Assembly (NCBI GenBank): GCA_900169235.1
Contig: FWCC01000419.1
Coordinates: forward strand, 1 to 64,000
Source of the DNA: Zarea fungicola
Taxonomy: Eukaryota; Ascomycota; Sordariomycetes; Hypocreales; Cordycipitaceae
DNA length: 64,000 nucleotides
Direction: 5' to 3'
Below, one piece after another: positions 10,700 to 22,369 of this stretch. The notes beneath the pieces were generated by a model. That model saw only the letters and a program-made list of their open reading frames with translations, did not search any database and was not told the origin of the DNA. The translations under genes were made by a program, and so were the position numbers. How positions within the stretch are numbered: the stretch's first letter is position 1; each line of letters opens with the position of its first letter.

Positions 10700-12908
10700 C
10701 TCCCGCAAGACGATTTTTCATATCCTCCTCATCTGCAGGGGGGCTACGATGGTTGAAATGGGATGAACTCAGCCGTAATCGAAACTGTGACATCCGTCGC
10801 ATCTGATCCAGCATGGTGGTACAGACGTGCAGTCCTATCTCTCGCTCAAAGGTATCGTCGCGCCAGTCGTATGAGCCCAGCAGCGCACATTGCAGGCCAG
10901 ACTCGCCGCCGAGGATGAATACCGCAATTGGTGGCTTGTACGCCGATATGTATGTGACGGTCAACATGTGTGTGTGTCCACGATCATGAAGTGAAACTCT
11001 ACAAGACTCTTTCCTTGTTGAGGAGGCGGCGGAGAAGTAGGACTTGCGGGCAACGGCTGTATACTACTGCTTGCTTCAGGATCCTCTCGTCTTCATTATG
11101 AGTCCCGTCCCAGAAGCAGTAGCAGCATCTTCAACTTCATTCTGATACCGAATCAGTCGCATCCACCGAACGAAACCTCCCATGATCAAACCCCCAAAGA
11201 TGCCTTTGCACCGTACCGGCGTCAACATGCCCTTCCACGCCTACCAGCTCAGCCTTGAGACTCCGTGGTCGATTGCTATGTTGACCTGGTAGATACAGCT
11301 TCGGCACCGCAAGAGCCGGCAGCGCAATCATCATACCGCACACAGTAAGACTAAGGTACTCATGGTGCGGTCATGGATTTCCCCTGCGAGTGCTCGCCAT
11401 GTGATCAAGCAGAGGCAGCATTACGCCCAGGGTGAATGATAACAAGCCAGACCAGTCCAAATTTGCCACAAAGACGCTGCTTTTGGGTGGCATCTCGCCC
11501 TTACGCACCGCATTGGCATCGAACCCGTCCCAGCGGATAGAGGTACTGTATGCACCGTCGAGGACCTGTGTATCGACCGCATTCGAGGCCACTTTCACGA
11601 CGCGGCTGCTAGGATGTACGTCGCGGATCCGCGCGCCCCATTTGTCCTTTACATTACTCTACCATGGCGTAGGTGGCACATGATCTACTTCTTCGTCTTG
11701 TTCCGCCGCCACCGGAGGAGGAGGAGGAAAAGGAGAAAGCAAACTTGCCATGCAGGTTAAAACGTCTCCACCATCATATGCCAGCGACAATCGCGCAAAT
11801 GCCTGAAATCCAGTGTCCGCAGAACACACCGCCGGTCGCTGGCTGGAAGGAAGCAAGCCCATCTGCGCATACGCAATGTCGCCAGGGCTAAACTGGTGCG
11901 TTCCACGGCGCGCAAAGCACGCGAGCGCCGTCTCTGTCAGTTGCAGCGGTGGGAGAATGACCGAGCCCTCGTAGTGATTTACAAGGTTTTTGACGAGCTC
12001 CGCGTCGTCCCACGCGCGCTCAGCAAAGTTGCGCTTGGCGAGGGAGATAGGGTCCCGCGTCGTCGTCTCCTTCTCAAAGACGTACACTTCGCCTCTTTGT
12101 TCATTCGGACAGAGAAGAAGCTCCGGCAGTGTCCACAGCCGGGAACCCTAATGTCGGAGCCATTTTGTGGTGGTAGTTGTCTGCTGCTGCTGCTGGCCAT
12201 TGTCACCGTCAGCGGAGGAGGTAATCACCAGCGATGCCGTCGGAGCAGAATGAGGCTACTGACCAGTTAGTATAACAGCCACCTTGTCCGCCGCTGGCGG
12301 GCCAGTGGCAATAATCATCGAGTGAGCAGCGCGTACAATGTCACATGTGCGATATACATCATCACTCTTGCTCGAGGATCTTGCCAGCCCATTCACATCT
12401 TGCACGGACTCGAAATCGGTCCAAAAGACCTTTTTGCCCGCCCTTTGTGCCGCATCAATACTCCATAGCACCAAAAGCTGCATGTCCCTCTGAGCGAGTT
12501 GCCGGTTGACTTCCCGTGTTGCTTCGTCCGGACACCCCTCGTAGTTGCTGATTTCTTCATCAGTCGCGACGCGAAACTGCTCGCGTGTGTAGGAGACAAG
12601 ACAAATTCCATGTCAACGTCATCGCCCTTTTCCTCGAGAAACTGCGAGACGCGGATAGTTTCAAAGAACTTTTTCTCCCAGTCGCAAAGATAGCCTAGAT
12701 ACCTGGGACGAGACGCTGCTCCTTGATCGTTTGTCTCGAGCAACAGCGAGTGCACATCGTCACGACTATTGCCCTGATGCGGCGCATCCGAGATTGTGTC
12801 GTCTTTGCCCAAGCGTATGGTATCGGTGTAGGCCTGTCGTCATCGGCCTGATGATTTGTCCAACTCTGACACTGCTATGGCCTGGGAAGTTGTATCCACG
12901 TTGGCCAT
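10700..12908 (-). pseudogene. Broken HET-like membrane protein gene
   Basis: Minus-strand coding similarity runs from ATG 12908 to about 10.7 kb. Conserved blocks appear in order: RLGKDD, a WTDFE block with DVYRTCDIVRAAH, SRLWTLPELLLCPNE, AKRNFAERAW, GFQAFARLSL, a membrane-like stretch (GMMIALPALAVPKLYLPG), then LTVTYISAYKPP and CALLGSYDW. This order matches a large ascomycete family of HET-like proteins with C-terminal membrane segments, often called heterokaryon-incompatibility-like. In the same frame lie TGA 12840-12842, TAG 12256-12258, TAG 12148-12150, TAG 11659-11661 and TGA 11371-11373. The frame shifts near 12595 and again near 10970. No GT-AG intron explains these breaks. Non-function is clear; the family name rests on remembered motif order. 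Confidence 0.8.
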
Positions 12909-13167
12909 GTGTCGAACGGGCGTATACCGGTTATCCGCCAGTATTAATTGTGTTCCTCTATTTTCAAACCTACTACTAAATGGACTGCTCATAAACTCCA
13001 GACCATAAAACTAAAATGAAGAACAAAGCATAAATATTAAAGAGAAATCCGAACGTGAGTATGAGATCGGCGGGTGAACGATAGGTGACGTACCAAAAAG
13101 CAAGTTAACGGTCAGGAGACAACCAGGCGCAAAGCAGCTTCAGCAACGGCAGCACTCCTTGTAAAGT

Positions 13168-13742
13168 CTACTCGAGTATGTCTGGAACCAGCACCGGCGC
13201 CCCAATCCCGTGAGTCATCTTGCCCAGTGTCGTGGCCGGCGAGAGTGGAAGTGTGCTGAGTCGCTGCCAGGGAGGCGCTGACGGCAGTGAGTGCACATGC
13301 TGGAAGCTCTGCAGTATTAGCGGCGCAAGCTTGCCATCCGAAGGTCGGACGTGATACAGCCGATGAGTGTTGCGCAGAACCGGTTTGGCTGCCTCTTCTA
13401 CATCCTGCGCTATCGTATCGACTGTATGATTATATCATGATGGAGATGGTATTGTAATTTGGATGGCATCTTATTCTGAAACCATTAGTTTATCGGGTAA
13501 AATTTGATCGAATTTGGTAGAGTCAAAATCAAAGAGATCAATAAAGACAGGAACTGCATAGACGGAGTATAAAGATGTCGTTTCAGTCTGCGGGGCCAAC
13601 GATCCAAAGATTAAGGGTCAGCGCTATACAGGAACAAGTGTCTCGCGGTTCTGGCTATCGATATATGAATAGGACGAGCCATCGAGTCTTCTAAGCCGTC
13701 TTTGGCAGGTGATAATGGCTGGGGTCGGCCTGCGCGGATAAA
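13168..13742 (-). pseudogene. Relic of an unidentified protein-coding gene
   Basis: Exon-like piece 13421-13168 starts after a good acceptor (AATCATACAG), stays open for 84 codons and ends in TAG. It contains PVLRNTHRLYHVRPSDGKLAP, PWQRLSTLPLSP and LGKMTHGIGAPVLVPDIL. A second open piece at about 13742-13612 reads ARPIHISIARTARHLFLYSADP and ends in a stop, not a splice site. Composition looks like a real protein, but no start codon or complete join is visible. The family is not recognised. The HET-like pseudogene begins 260 bp downstream on the same strand, so the two may have decayed together. Confidence 0.45.
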
Positions 13743-13989
13743 CTACGTATGCACCTCACTTAATTTCAACACTGCCTTTTGTCCTTGATTCAGCGGTTGA
13801 GAAGTCTTTGCTATAGTGGATGCTTACCTGTGCGGCGCGAATGATGAGGCCGGAGTCTGTTCCCCGTTTATATTAGTGACGGGATAAGGTTATAGCCAGC
13901 TGAGTGTCATGTAGAGTTGTATTTCTTGGTAGGCGGCGACCAGGACCCCTGGTCTTTGGCAAGAGAGACAGGCTCAACATTAGCTCTCT

Positions 13990-14960
13990 GCCCAGTGTCA
14001 AGGTCAGAAAGAGAAAATCAGTATTTATCTAAATTAAAGAAATATTTTTAATCAAGTGCATCATCATCTTTTCCTATTTTTGAATAGTTCCCTCTTAATT
14101 GGTTAAATGAATTTTAGCATCTATCTTACTAAAATATTAACTTACCTATAATAGCCTGTAGTGGCTCTAAATAAGATATTTTTAAAGATTATAGAAAATA
14201 GGTAGATTGAGTTTATAAGTAATACTGGTATAAAATTGCTTAAAATAGAACATTTAAGCGAATGACGATCCGGGCCCCCGAGGATGTTCGCCGGATTACG
14301 TACGGCTTTACGCTTCTCATTCATTTGTGAGCATGCATGAGGAGGCGAAGTTGAAGTGATTTCGGTCATGGCTTCACGTCGGACCGACAAGACAAGGTCA
14401 AGTGTGATGGGTCATAATTGCGACTTGATTAGTTGCAGTTTCAGTCAGGCAAAGCAGAGTGTGATGGACCAGCGACTTCGTGATCGCGGCTTACTATTCG
14501 AGTAGGTATCTTGGCTTCATATACTATCTCTTTAAACGATTTTAAACGCGGTAAAGAATAGCTACTCCTTACAATGAACCGCCGAAATAACGTCACCATG
14601 TGACTTGGTTAAGTAGAAGTATTGTAAAATAGAGACTAAGAACCCCCCTATATTTAAGGAAAGAATATATAGGATAATTATTTTATAATTAACCAGCTTT
14701 TTTCTTAGTTAAAATTAATATGGTGCCTATTTTTTTATAAATTATTATCATTATTATTAATAGTAATAATAATGGGTTGGTGAGAATTTGACTTTAATAT
14801 GAAGGTATTTTTGAGATATCGCGACCTGATAATATGGTAATAATCCTGGGGTTTTTTTTTTGCCAACATGAACCCGATTCTTCTAGGTTTTAATTAGTTG
14901 ATTTGGCATCCATAAGGAATCACGCTAATATTAATTCAGGGCTGTACAGAGTAATGTATG
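13990..14960. other. AT-rich block without genes
   Basis: Strongly AT-biased by eye compared with both sides, with TTATTATTAATAGTAATAATAAT near 14.75 kb split by short runs, and stop codons in every frame. It resembles old repeat DNA altered by C-to-T mutation, but no transposon domain, terminal repeat or target duplication is recognisable. It separates the decayed genes from the F-box gene. Confidence 0.5.
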
Positions 14961-14982
14961 CATTCTTCATCTATTCCTTGGT

Positions 14983-16664
14983 TCACCCTCTTAGCCCCGT
15001 GTCAGACGCGAACAAGTCCGGCATCATATTTACAATTTGATCCACTCCATCAGTGGCCTCTCCATGCACAGCATTTATTCCTTCGGAGACTTTGTCTACA
15101 ATATATTGCAGTTCTTTAACGGAATTGGCAACGCAGTTGCGATACACACCATCGAGACTGTACTGATAATCCGGCGCTTGGTCCACCTCGGAAAGCCTGT
15201 ATGCATGGTAGTCGTGCTCCGATATCTGCAAGTGCCTCCGCTCCTCCTTTAACTCGTGCACGAGCTCTGCAAATTCTGCATTGTGCGGGTAAAATACCAT
15301 GGCTTCGCCGGACGGGAGCCGCGGCTGGCGGGTTCCCGTGACTACTTCGACGAATCGCTGTGACACTGATCGACCGAGACCCGCAGGGTCGGAATAGTCA
15401 AAATCCTCACAGATTGGATCCGTACCATTAACGTAGAGACTATAGCTTAGATACGAGCAGCGGCATGTGCGCAGTTTCGGCATGAGCGCACGGAATCGCA
15501 TCGCAACCCACAGTCGTTGACCCGGGTCTTGGTTTGGTAAGCCGACCCAGAGGTGCTCATCTGAGAGTATATTCTCCGTCGCCGATTGCTGGGTCATGAG
15601 TAGAACATTGTTCATATAAAGCTCTTCCAGGGACGGGCCAAAAGCGACAGCAATTCGTAGTAGTTCCTCCGGCAATATGGAGATATGTCTTAGCTCAAGG
15701 ACTGCAAGCCTCGGTGGCGCAATATCAGCAAGGGCGGGGCCAGGAAGTCCATCTTCTACCCATCGAATATGGTCCATCTCTGCTAGAGTTGTTAGTTCGA
15801 ATACTCCATCATCAGGCTTGTTCTGGTTTGGCTCAGCCAGGCATAGGGATCTGAGGTTTGCGGAGTGGTACACCATATTCCAAAGGCCGATACCAAACAT
15901 GCTACGGGGGAAGTTCTGAGTTCCTTGGCGGCGCAAAGTCAGTACTAGAGTCTGCACAGAGTAAAGCACTGTTTGCATGTTCATCACATCTGTCGGGTTG
16001 ATCCAGAGCTCGCACAACGTATGGTCTGCGATGTTCTCCACCACGAGCGTCTTCAGAGGCGCTGAGTCCTCTTCTGGCCGCATTGCTAACGCCTTAAGTG
16101 AGTTTGCAAAGACCCTGGTAGCCACTCGGCATTGTGTACCAATAATAGGTGATGGGAGACAAATGCGCGCTCTATCCACGTCGCGACAGTATAGGAGAAT
16201 CTCGGCAATGATGATTAAGAGCTCAATCTCTGTAAACGCCGTGCTGTTGAATGAATACTGTTTCCGGAGAGCCCGGCAGAAGCTTTCCATGCTGGGAACG
16301 TCTTTTAAAAAGTCATTGAGAGTGAAAACTTCATCTGTAAGTACATGAGAGTTAGCCGAAAGGGGGGCTGTCAAATACGGAGATTGCCCATTCTCTTACA
16401 ATCATCTCGCAATACCATCATATCAATATGAAGTGCCTTGCATCGATGCCCGATGGTCTGGAGTGCATCAGAGCGCGGCTTGGGGAATTTTGAATATCTG
16501 TTTAAGCGTGTGGAATCCACGCTGAGTGTTCGGCAGCCAAAGGGGCGCAAGATGCGATTGAAGTCGCGGCAGACAAGGCGCTTGGACAAGACGTCATTTT
16601 TGGTAGCAACATGTGCAAAGACTAGTATAATCTCCTCGACTAGCTCCCGGGGGAGCCGGTCCAT
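14983..16664 (-). CDS. F-box domain protein, two exons
   Basis: Minus-strand exons 16664-16400 and 16334-14983 join at codon 89 across a 65-bp intron (GTAAGA donor, CTTACAG acceptor) to give 538 residues. The N-terminus is an F-box: LPRELVEEIILVFAH, then LSKRLVCRDFNRIL (residues 4-41). The remainder has leucine-rich-like repeats (LRSLCLAEPN, LAVLELRHISILPEELLRIA, LEELYMNNVLL) common in fungal F-box proteins. Such proteins usually bind Skp1 through the F-box and present substrates to an SCF ubiquitin ligase; the substrate is unknown. The gene is intact although it lies next to decayed DNA. It is probably a lineage-specific family member. Confidence 0.82.
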
Positions 16665-17770
16665 CGTCTGGAAATATATTGTTGGGTGGTGCTCTGGTTG
16701 TACTGAGTGGTTGGAAGAATTTCTGCGAGCAAGGTTTCTGCAGTTGGTTGTTTGTTGGAAGCCAGCGTTCAGTCAGGCGACTGGCGCTAACTTGGTGGGG
16801 AGGGATTTGATCTGCGGGGAGGCCGCAACAACAGCCAGCTCCTGGCGCAGCCATGTTGTTGTAAGGTAGATATTATTTAAAAAGAAAAAAATCAGCCAGA
16901 AAAGAAGACTCACAAAAAAACAACTACGTTCAAGAATTTAGGAGAATATCATCCAATTTAGGTTGAGGGCTCTAGTGCTGCCGAAATACTCACGTGATAT
17001 TTGAAACCAACCATGCAGATATGACTGTGCTCTGTAATAAAAAGCTGTTTTGTTTTGTTATTATTATCGAATAGGATCATCTTTTGCTTCAAGCCTGCAT
17101 TCGGGCTTCTCCTAGTGTTGGCAGAGGCAATGCAGTGGCCAATTGTTGTCATGCAAAGCGTAGCGATTCGTATGAGTAAGGGCCAGGAAGCATGCTACAT
17201 GCTGTTTAAGTATTAAAAATGGAAATAAATTTCCGCAGTTGATGAGCTCGGAGCCAGCTGTAAACACGGAGCTGAGCCCCATTGCGGATAATTAGTGCTG
17301 CAGCAGCACTCGTATGCTGGAACGTCTCTGCACCAATTGGATGGGTAGCTGCTCTACTCGTACATCATTTCTGCCCATTGAATCAGGATTAAATGTTCTT
17401 GTAAAGTTCTTGCCACTTTTTCTTAACTCGGTTCCAACGTATGCCATTAAAGGGCTCGTTGGTTCATTGTACGATGCAGCATTCCCAGTGAAGGGTATTT
17501 GCATGCCGGGCACAAATGGCCTTTTCACTGAATTGAGTATAATTTCTTTATTATCTAGAAATGAGTGATGACTCCCCATGGAAGTTGTCTTTCTTACAGA
17601 TCTCACGCGATTGAATAGATGCCACACAGAGGCATTGCACAAGTCAGTGACCCTTTATAGGATACTAGAACCCCACAAGGCGTCAAGTTTCATTACTGAT
17701 AGTTTTTAGTCATTACGTCTATAAGATTATTATCAAAACTCCAAGAAACTGTGATCTTGTCTGTCTGCAG
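16665..17770. other. Intergenic, no convincing gene
   Basis: About 1.1 kb upstream of the F-box gene. A 116-codon minus-strand frame at 17292-17642 has no recognisable domain and is open over most of its length on the opposite strand too. I treat it as chance. Confidence 0.5.
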
Positions 17771-18148
17771 TTAACTGGAGATGCAACCAACCCATTTGAG
17801 GGCAGCCCGAGCACTTGCAAGCTCTGCAACAGTGAGTCGTCAGTAGAGGAAGTGCGTCTGAATCAAGGATTGGAAACATAGTGCTACTCTAAATTTCACT
17901 TTGTTAGACATACCTTGAGTGCTCTTGTTTGCTAGATAGGCGTCAAAGGAGGACATAACCCAGTTGCAGTATAGCGGAGACAGGATGACGTCGGCCGCAT
18001 CGTGCAGCCATTGTCTCCGTTGGAGAAAAGGGGCTATTATATTATTTTCAGCATCAAAGGAGGAATCTCGGAAATTTTTAATCGGTTTATATTTGTTTAC
18101 ACGCTTAACAGTGTAGTTGGTCGCCACTACGGCTGCGGGTGCGTTCGG
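17771..18148 (-). pseudogene. Orphan exon pair, gene start missing
   Basis: Two minus-strand exon-like pieces, 18148-17914 and 17823-17771, join in phase (GTATGT donor, TTGCAG acceptor) and end in TAA. The first follows a 14-T tract and TAG acceptor. The 95 residues include KRVNKYKPIKNFRDSSF, DAADVILSPLYCNWVMSS and ELASARAALKWVG. No upstream exon with a start codon joins in phase through a standard donor; a frame at 18415-18260 is the nearest candidate. Not recognised. It may be the 3' end of a truncated gene or of a gene with an unusual first exon. Confidence 0.28.
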
Positions 18149-19282
18149 CTAAAAAAAAAAAAAAGCGGCAGAGAGCTCTACCAAAATCATCAAGACAACC
18201 CAACAGCATGAAAGCAAAGATAAAAGATAATCAGAATGGAGAATATGCGAGGTACCGAACACACGTGCTGTAGACTGCCAATTCGACCAACTGTCAAGTA
18301 TATGGCAAAGAAAGACACGCATTTCCTCTATCTGGAACATGATAGGTCGGAAGAGCATAATCTCGATTGCCAAGGAGTTTGAGGTACAAGACCGTCTGAT
18401 CAAGCGAAATTTCAAGAGAGCATGAGAATTTTATTATTAGAGTCTGGCTTCAAGCAAATGGTTTCCTTCTTCGTTGGCACTTGTAGACGCAGAGATTGAG
18501 CGTAGCATGTGCAAGGTAGTTGGATTACCCGGTATGATGTACATGGTGGGCAATTACGATCAATTTGGTAGTCCATACCGGCAGGGGTAGCCTTGTGGTT
18601 GTGCCCCGCTGTCCTATGCTTGCCTACCAGTTTAGGCAATTCAGGGGGTTGCTTATTATCAGTGCCTAGGCGATGTGTTTTCCAGTGTGTTTACTGGTCT
18701 GAAACCAGGAAGCTCGTTATAAGTAGGTACCCAGTTGTTGAGTGGCGCTCTGTTAACGGGTCTGGTGGCTTGCGAGAGCTTGTTTTGGTGGCTGGGGAGG
18801 TGTTCCATCGCAAGTGGTATTGCAGCAGATGCCCATCCAGAGTCTGCATTTGATGAATTTAATGGTAATTGTATTTGCAGGGGCAATTGAATGGGACAGT
18901 GATGTCGCTGAGGATTTGATGTGCCAAATGTACTGTTAGATTGTAACCGGTGCGACGCATTCCAGTCAGACAAGTGTTGCAGACTTGTTATTTTTACGGG
19001 GGCATGATGCGACACATGGGCTGGCGCTGTACTTGAGCAAGACGGGCTAACGAAAGTTCAATCTCGGAGTGCAATAAATAAGAAACCAACGAATCAGCCA
19101 TCCTTTGCCCTGCAGATAGCAACGGCAGAAGACGAACGCTGCCTCGTGTGGCTGGGGAATGAAAGTTGGAGGCGCCAATACGAGCGGCGACGGAGCACGG
19201 AGTACCTGGTGGCAATATACAGGCAAATACATTAGTACACGCAATCACAACTTCAATACTGGGTAAGCAATTCGTAGGTTAC

Positions 19283-19293
19283 TACTCCGTACT
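19283..19293 (-). repeat. Dispersed motif, AGTACGGAGTA on minus strand
   Basis: Member of the dispersed short family described in the findings; here the 9-base core TACGGAGTA is exact. Confidence 0.5.
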
Positions 19294-19739
19294 GAAGAAG
19301 CCTTCGCACCTTGGGCACATGCGTAACTATATGGGTGGCACGGCTGCAGCGTGACGCCAAAACGGTTAGAATGGGCACTAAAAATAATGGTCTATGATGC
19401 ACCAACGAACTAGTGGAAAGTCGTTGCAGACGGGAATGTGCTGGGTACGAACTTTCAAGGACAGAGTTTCTTGACTCCTGCTGGTAGCCCGACAAAGAAA
19501 ACGGATGAATCGGCGTGTTCGCGTCAGTATTGGCAACAATAACACGCGCCGTACGACAGGCTGTCAGATATTGGACTGCATGGCGTTGATTAAAATTAAT
19601 GAATGCAGAAAATTGAAGGCGCCATACCGGTTTCATCCAAGAGGTTGGTCCTGCCCTCCTCCTGTTAATTAGAGTGCGCCCAGCAGGTGACATCAATGAG
19701 CGCCTTCACAATCACAATGGCCGCCCTTCAGAGACGGAC

Positions 19740-19750
19740 TACGGAGTACT
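19740..19750 (+). repeat. Dispersed motif, TACGGAGTACT
   Basis: Exact copy of the 10-base core TACGGAGTAC. Confidence 0.55.
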
Positions 19751-20655
19751 AGCGCTGTCTTGGCAGCCCCCAACCACTCCAGGACCACCCAGCAACAGCT
19801 TGGATACGGGGCAAGCCAATCCCAAGACGTGAGGTGAGGCCAAGACCTGAGACCTTCCGGATTTCCGTTTGACAATATTAACAGTGGTAGATGATTGGAA
19901 GCCAATCGCCTTGTGAGTATAACGTACCTATGTAGCATACATATTTATTCAGGCTGCTTCGGCCTACTGCGACCCGGTACAACCGCTCTCCAACTACCGT
20001 GACAATGGCGCTTGCTTGCAAACTGAAGGAGGCAACGACAACAGGCACCTACATGGCCACGAGAAGATGTTTTGCAGAGGCTACAGCATGCGCCAGTTAA
20101 ACAACTGACAACTACCTACGTGCTACTGTAAAGTAATAAATGACCATTGTAGAGTGCCTGGCCCGCTCCAATGACACGTTAGGCCGGGGCCCTTGCTCGT
20201 GCCAACTGCAACCAGCTGGCAGCATCCAGTAGCCCCGGCGACTAGCGTGCCGTTGCTCACTCGCCTCTTAGTTTCCCCCAGTTAAAACCCTGCCCGGCTC
20301 GGCCAGCTCTTGCCGTCCAAGGAAGCTTTCCCTCTCTGCCCACCCTACCCAAGCCTGTTAAATATTACTTGAACCAAAAAATCTCTCTCTCCATTCATCT
20401 GCACCAGAGTTTTTGCTTCTCTCCCGAAAGACACTGATCCAGCTCAGCATCTGCCTGCCTGACGGTCCATCAGTCGTCTGAATTACTACTTTACTTATAT
20501 CCATACCCGTCCGCACAAGGTACATACGATACATGATACACAATTTCCCCGAACTCCGCCGACCCCCACGCTCTTTGCGCGACCGTGATTCTCACTTCTC
20601 TGGGGACTAACATCGACTCTGACAACAGATCAATTCACATCCTCACATCTGCGAA

Positions 20656-21411
20656 ATGTTTGCCAAGACTATCCTTCTCGCCCTCGCCGCCGCTGGTGCT
20701 GCCACCGCCCAGGTGCAGAACTACACCAGCTCGCTCGACATGACAATTGACCCTAATCAGGTCTCTGCTCAGGACCGAGGTAAGAGCGCATTGGCCGGCG
20801 CATGGCTCACAACCAGTTCAACCGCATCCGTGCTGACTTGTATTTGCTCTCAGCTCAGTGGTGCAGTGCCGAGACGAACAGCTGCTCTGAGCTCTGCAGC
20901 AACACTGATACCAAGAACGAGTGCTCTAGTGTAAGTTCACCGTGCAGCTAGTAGTAATCCAACGCATTCTGCATATCTCCAGTCACGGTACTAATCATGT
21001 ATTGTTTAGACAACTCTCACCTACAGCTGTATCTGTGGCTCCAACAGCAGTGCCCCCGGCCTCCAGTACTACGCTCAAACCATGCCTACCTTCATCTGCC
21101 TGAAGCTCTTCGATCTCTGCAACGCCCAGAACGTCGGCAACGCCAGAAACCAGGAGGCTTGCAAGACCAACATCATGTCCCTCTGTGGCACCCAGGATCC
21201 CACCAAGGCAACCAAAAACTCCGCCAGCTCCAGCAGCGCTTCCGGTGGCGCCTCCTCCACTGCCACTCCCCAGGCTACTAGCCAGACCAGCAGTGGTAGT
21301 ACCCCTGCCTCGACCAGCTCTAGCAAGGGCATCGCCGCTCCCACCATGGCTGCTGGTCAAGGCATTGTTGCTGCTGCCGCTGCTATTGGTGTATTTGCTT
21401 ACCTCGTCTAA
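20656..21411 (+). CDS. GPI-anchored cysteine-rich cell-surface protein, three exons
   Basis: Exons 20656-20779, 20854-20930 and 21010-21411 join in phase to 200 residues (introns GTAAGA...CTCAG and GTAAGT...TTTAG). Signal peptide at residues 1-18 (MFAKTILLALAAAGAATA). The mature part has ten cysteines, with the pairs SCICGS and CLKLFDLC, followed by a Ser/Thr-rich stalk from about residue 142 and a hydrophobic C-terminal tail (VAAAAAIGVFAYLV) after small residues, as needed for GPI attachment. This matches a fungal family of short GPI-anchored wall or membrane proteins (the domain I know as DUF7707). The role is unknown; the pattern resembles CFEM proteins, but the cysteine spacing is not CFEM. 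A pyrimidine-rich leader precedes it. Confidence 0.85.
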
Positions 21412-22369
21412 GCTGCCGAAGCTCTTTGACGATGACTACAAGTCCAGTTTAGACTACAGGGGCCAAAACAAGCCGGTCCCGCCACCATTTCGCTTCTCTG
21501 TACCGATTTTATTGAACCAGTACGCACGCCTTTTGGCTTTTACGATTGGTTTTCAGCAACGACACTATACCTTTACGAATGAAAATATGATGGAATAATT
21601 GACCGGCATGAATTATCTGGTTGATGAGCCTCAGCGCCTGCACTCATCGCGTTGCGCCTCAATCTACCATAGTGCAGCACGATAACCTGAGCCCTCTACA
21701 TACATGGGGCATAACTAGGAGCTAGTATCGTGCGATAGGGAAAGCTGTGAAGTTAAAGTGTCTGATCTTGGTTTTCTTCTGGGGCGTGCTTTTTTTCTTC
21801 TCATGATTCCATAGCAGTGGCGAAAGGAGTAGATAGATGATTACTCTTAATTAATTTAGAATTATCACACATGTACTTGCTGTCATTGACGTGCACTTGT
21901 AAAACCCTCCTATTATGGACACATCTGGACGATGATCACCAAAACCTTGTGGAGGGGATTGTCGATCGTAGCGCTAGCATCGCAGACGGGGATACCAAGG
22001 AGATGTGGCGGAGCAGTATGTACGGGGCTTCAAACGAACCGTGAGGCCTTCATTTTTTATAGCATTATGTGTACATTCTGTAGCTGGCTCATGCATCCCT
22101 ATCCAACTTGGCCATCCATATTTTGCCGCTGAAAATTGCCCTTGGTCTGGCCAAGACCCTAATAGAGGGGAGAGGAGTGCTCAGAAGGGCCCGGTGAAGA
22201 TATGAAGACTACCTGAAGCTCTTCAACGTCCTTATGAACGAATATCATGCCTAAATATGAAGACCCATACAATGCAGTACCACCACATTATGCTTGCAAG
22301 CTGCTGCAGTAGGCAGTACCTGGCTCTTTTCTCGTCTTGTTATTATTCCATGCTTATTTTCTGCGTCCC
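21412..22369. other. Intergenic, convergent 3' flanks
   Basis: About 950 bases between two convergent genes. Only short frames and the expected 3' untranslated regions; nothing recognisable. Confidence 0.55.

Larger units (their letters stand above)
18149..20655. other. Intergenic, leader of the GPI-protein gene at right
   Basis: About 2.5 kb. No frame has a recognisable domain. From about 20.28 kb the DNA becomes pyrimidine-rich (TCTCTCTCTCC, TTGCTTCTCTCC), as in a fungal 5' leader for the gene at 20656. Two copies of the TACGGAGTA motif lie at 19283 and 19740, and a partial copy (CGGAGTAC) at 19198. Confidence 0.55.

Noticed and set aside
17292..17642. 116-codon minus frame.
   Set aside because: The opposite strand is open over most of the same DNA, no domain is visible, and it has no neighbouring exon.
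18659..19696. Several minus frames of 80-150 codons.
   Set aside because: Random-looking composition, no hydrophobic or conserved blocks, no splice continuity.
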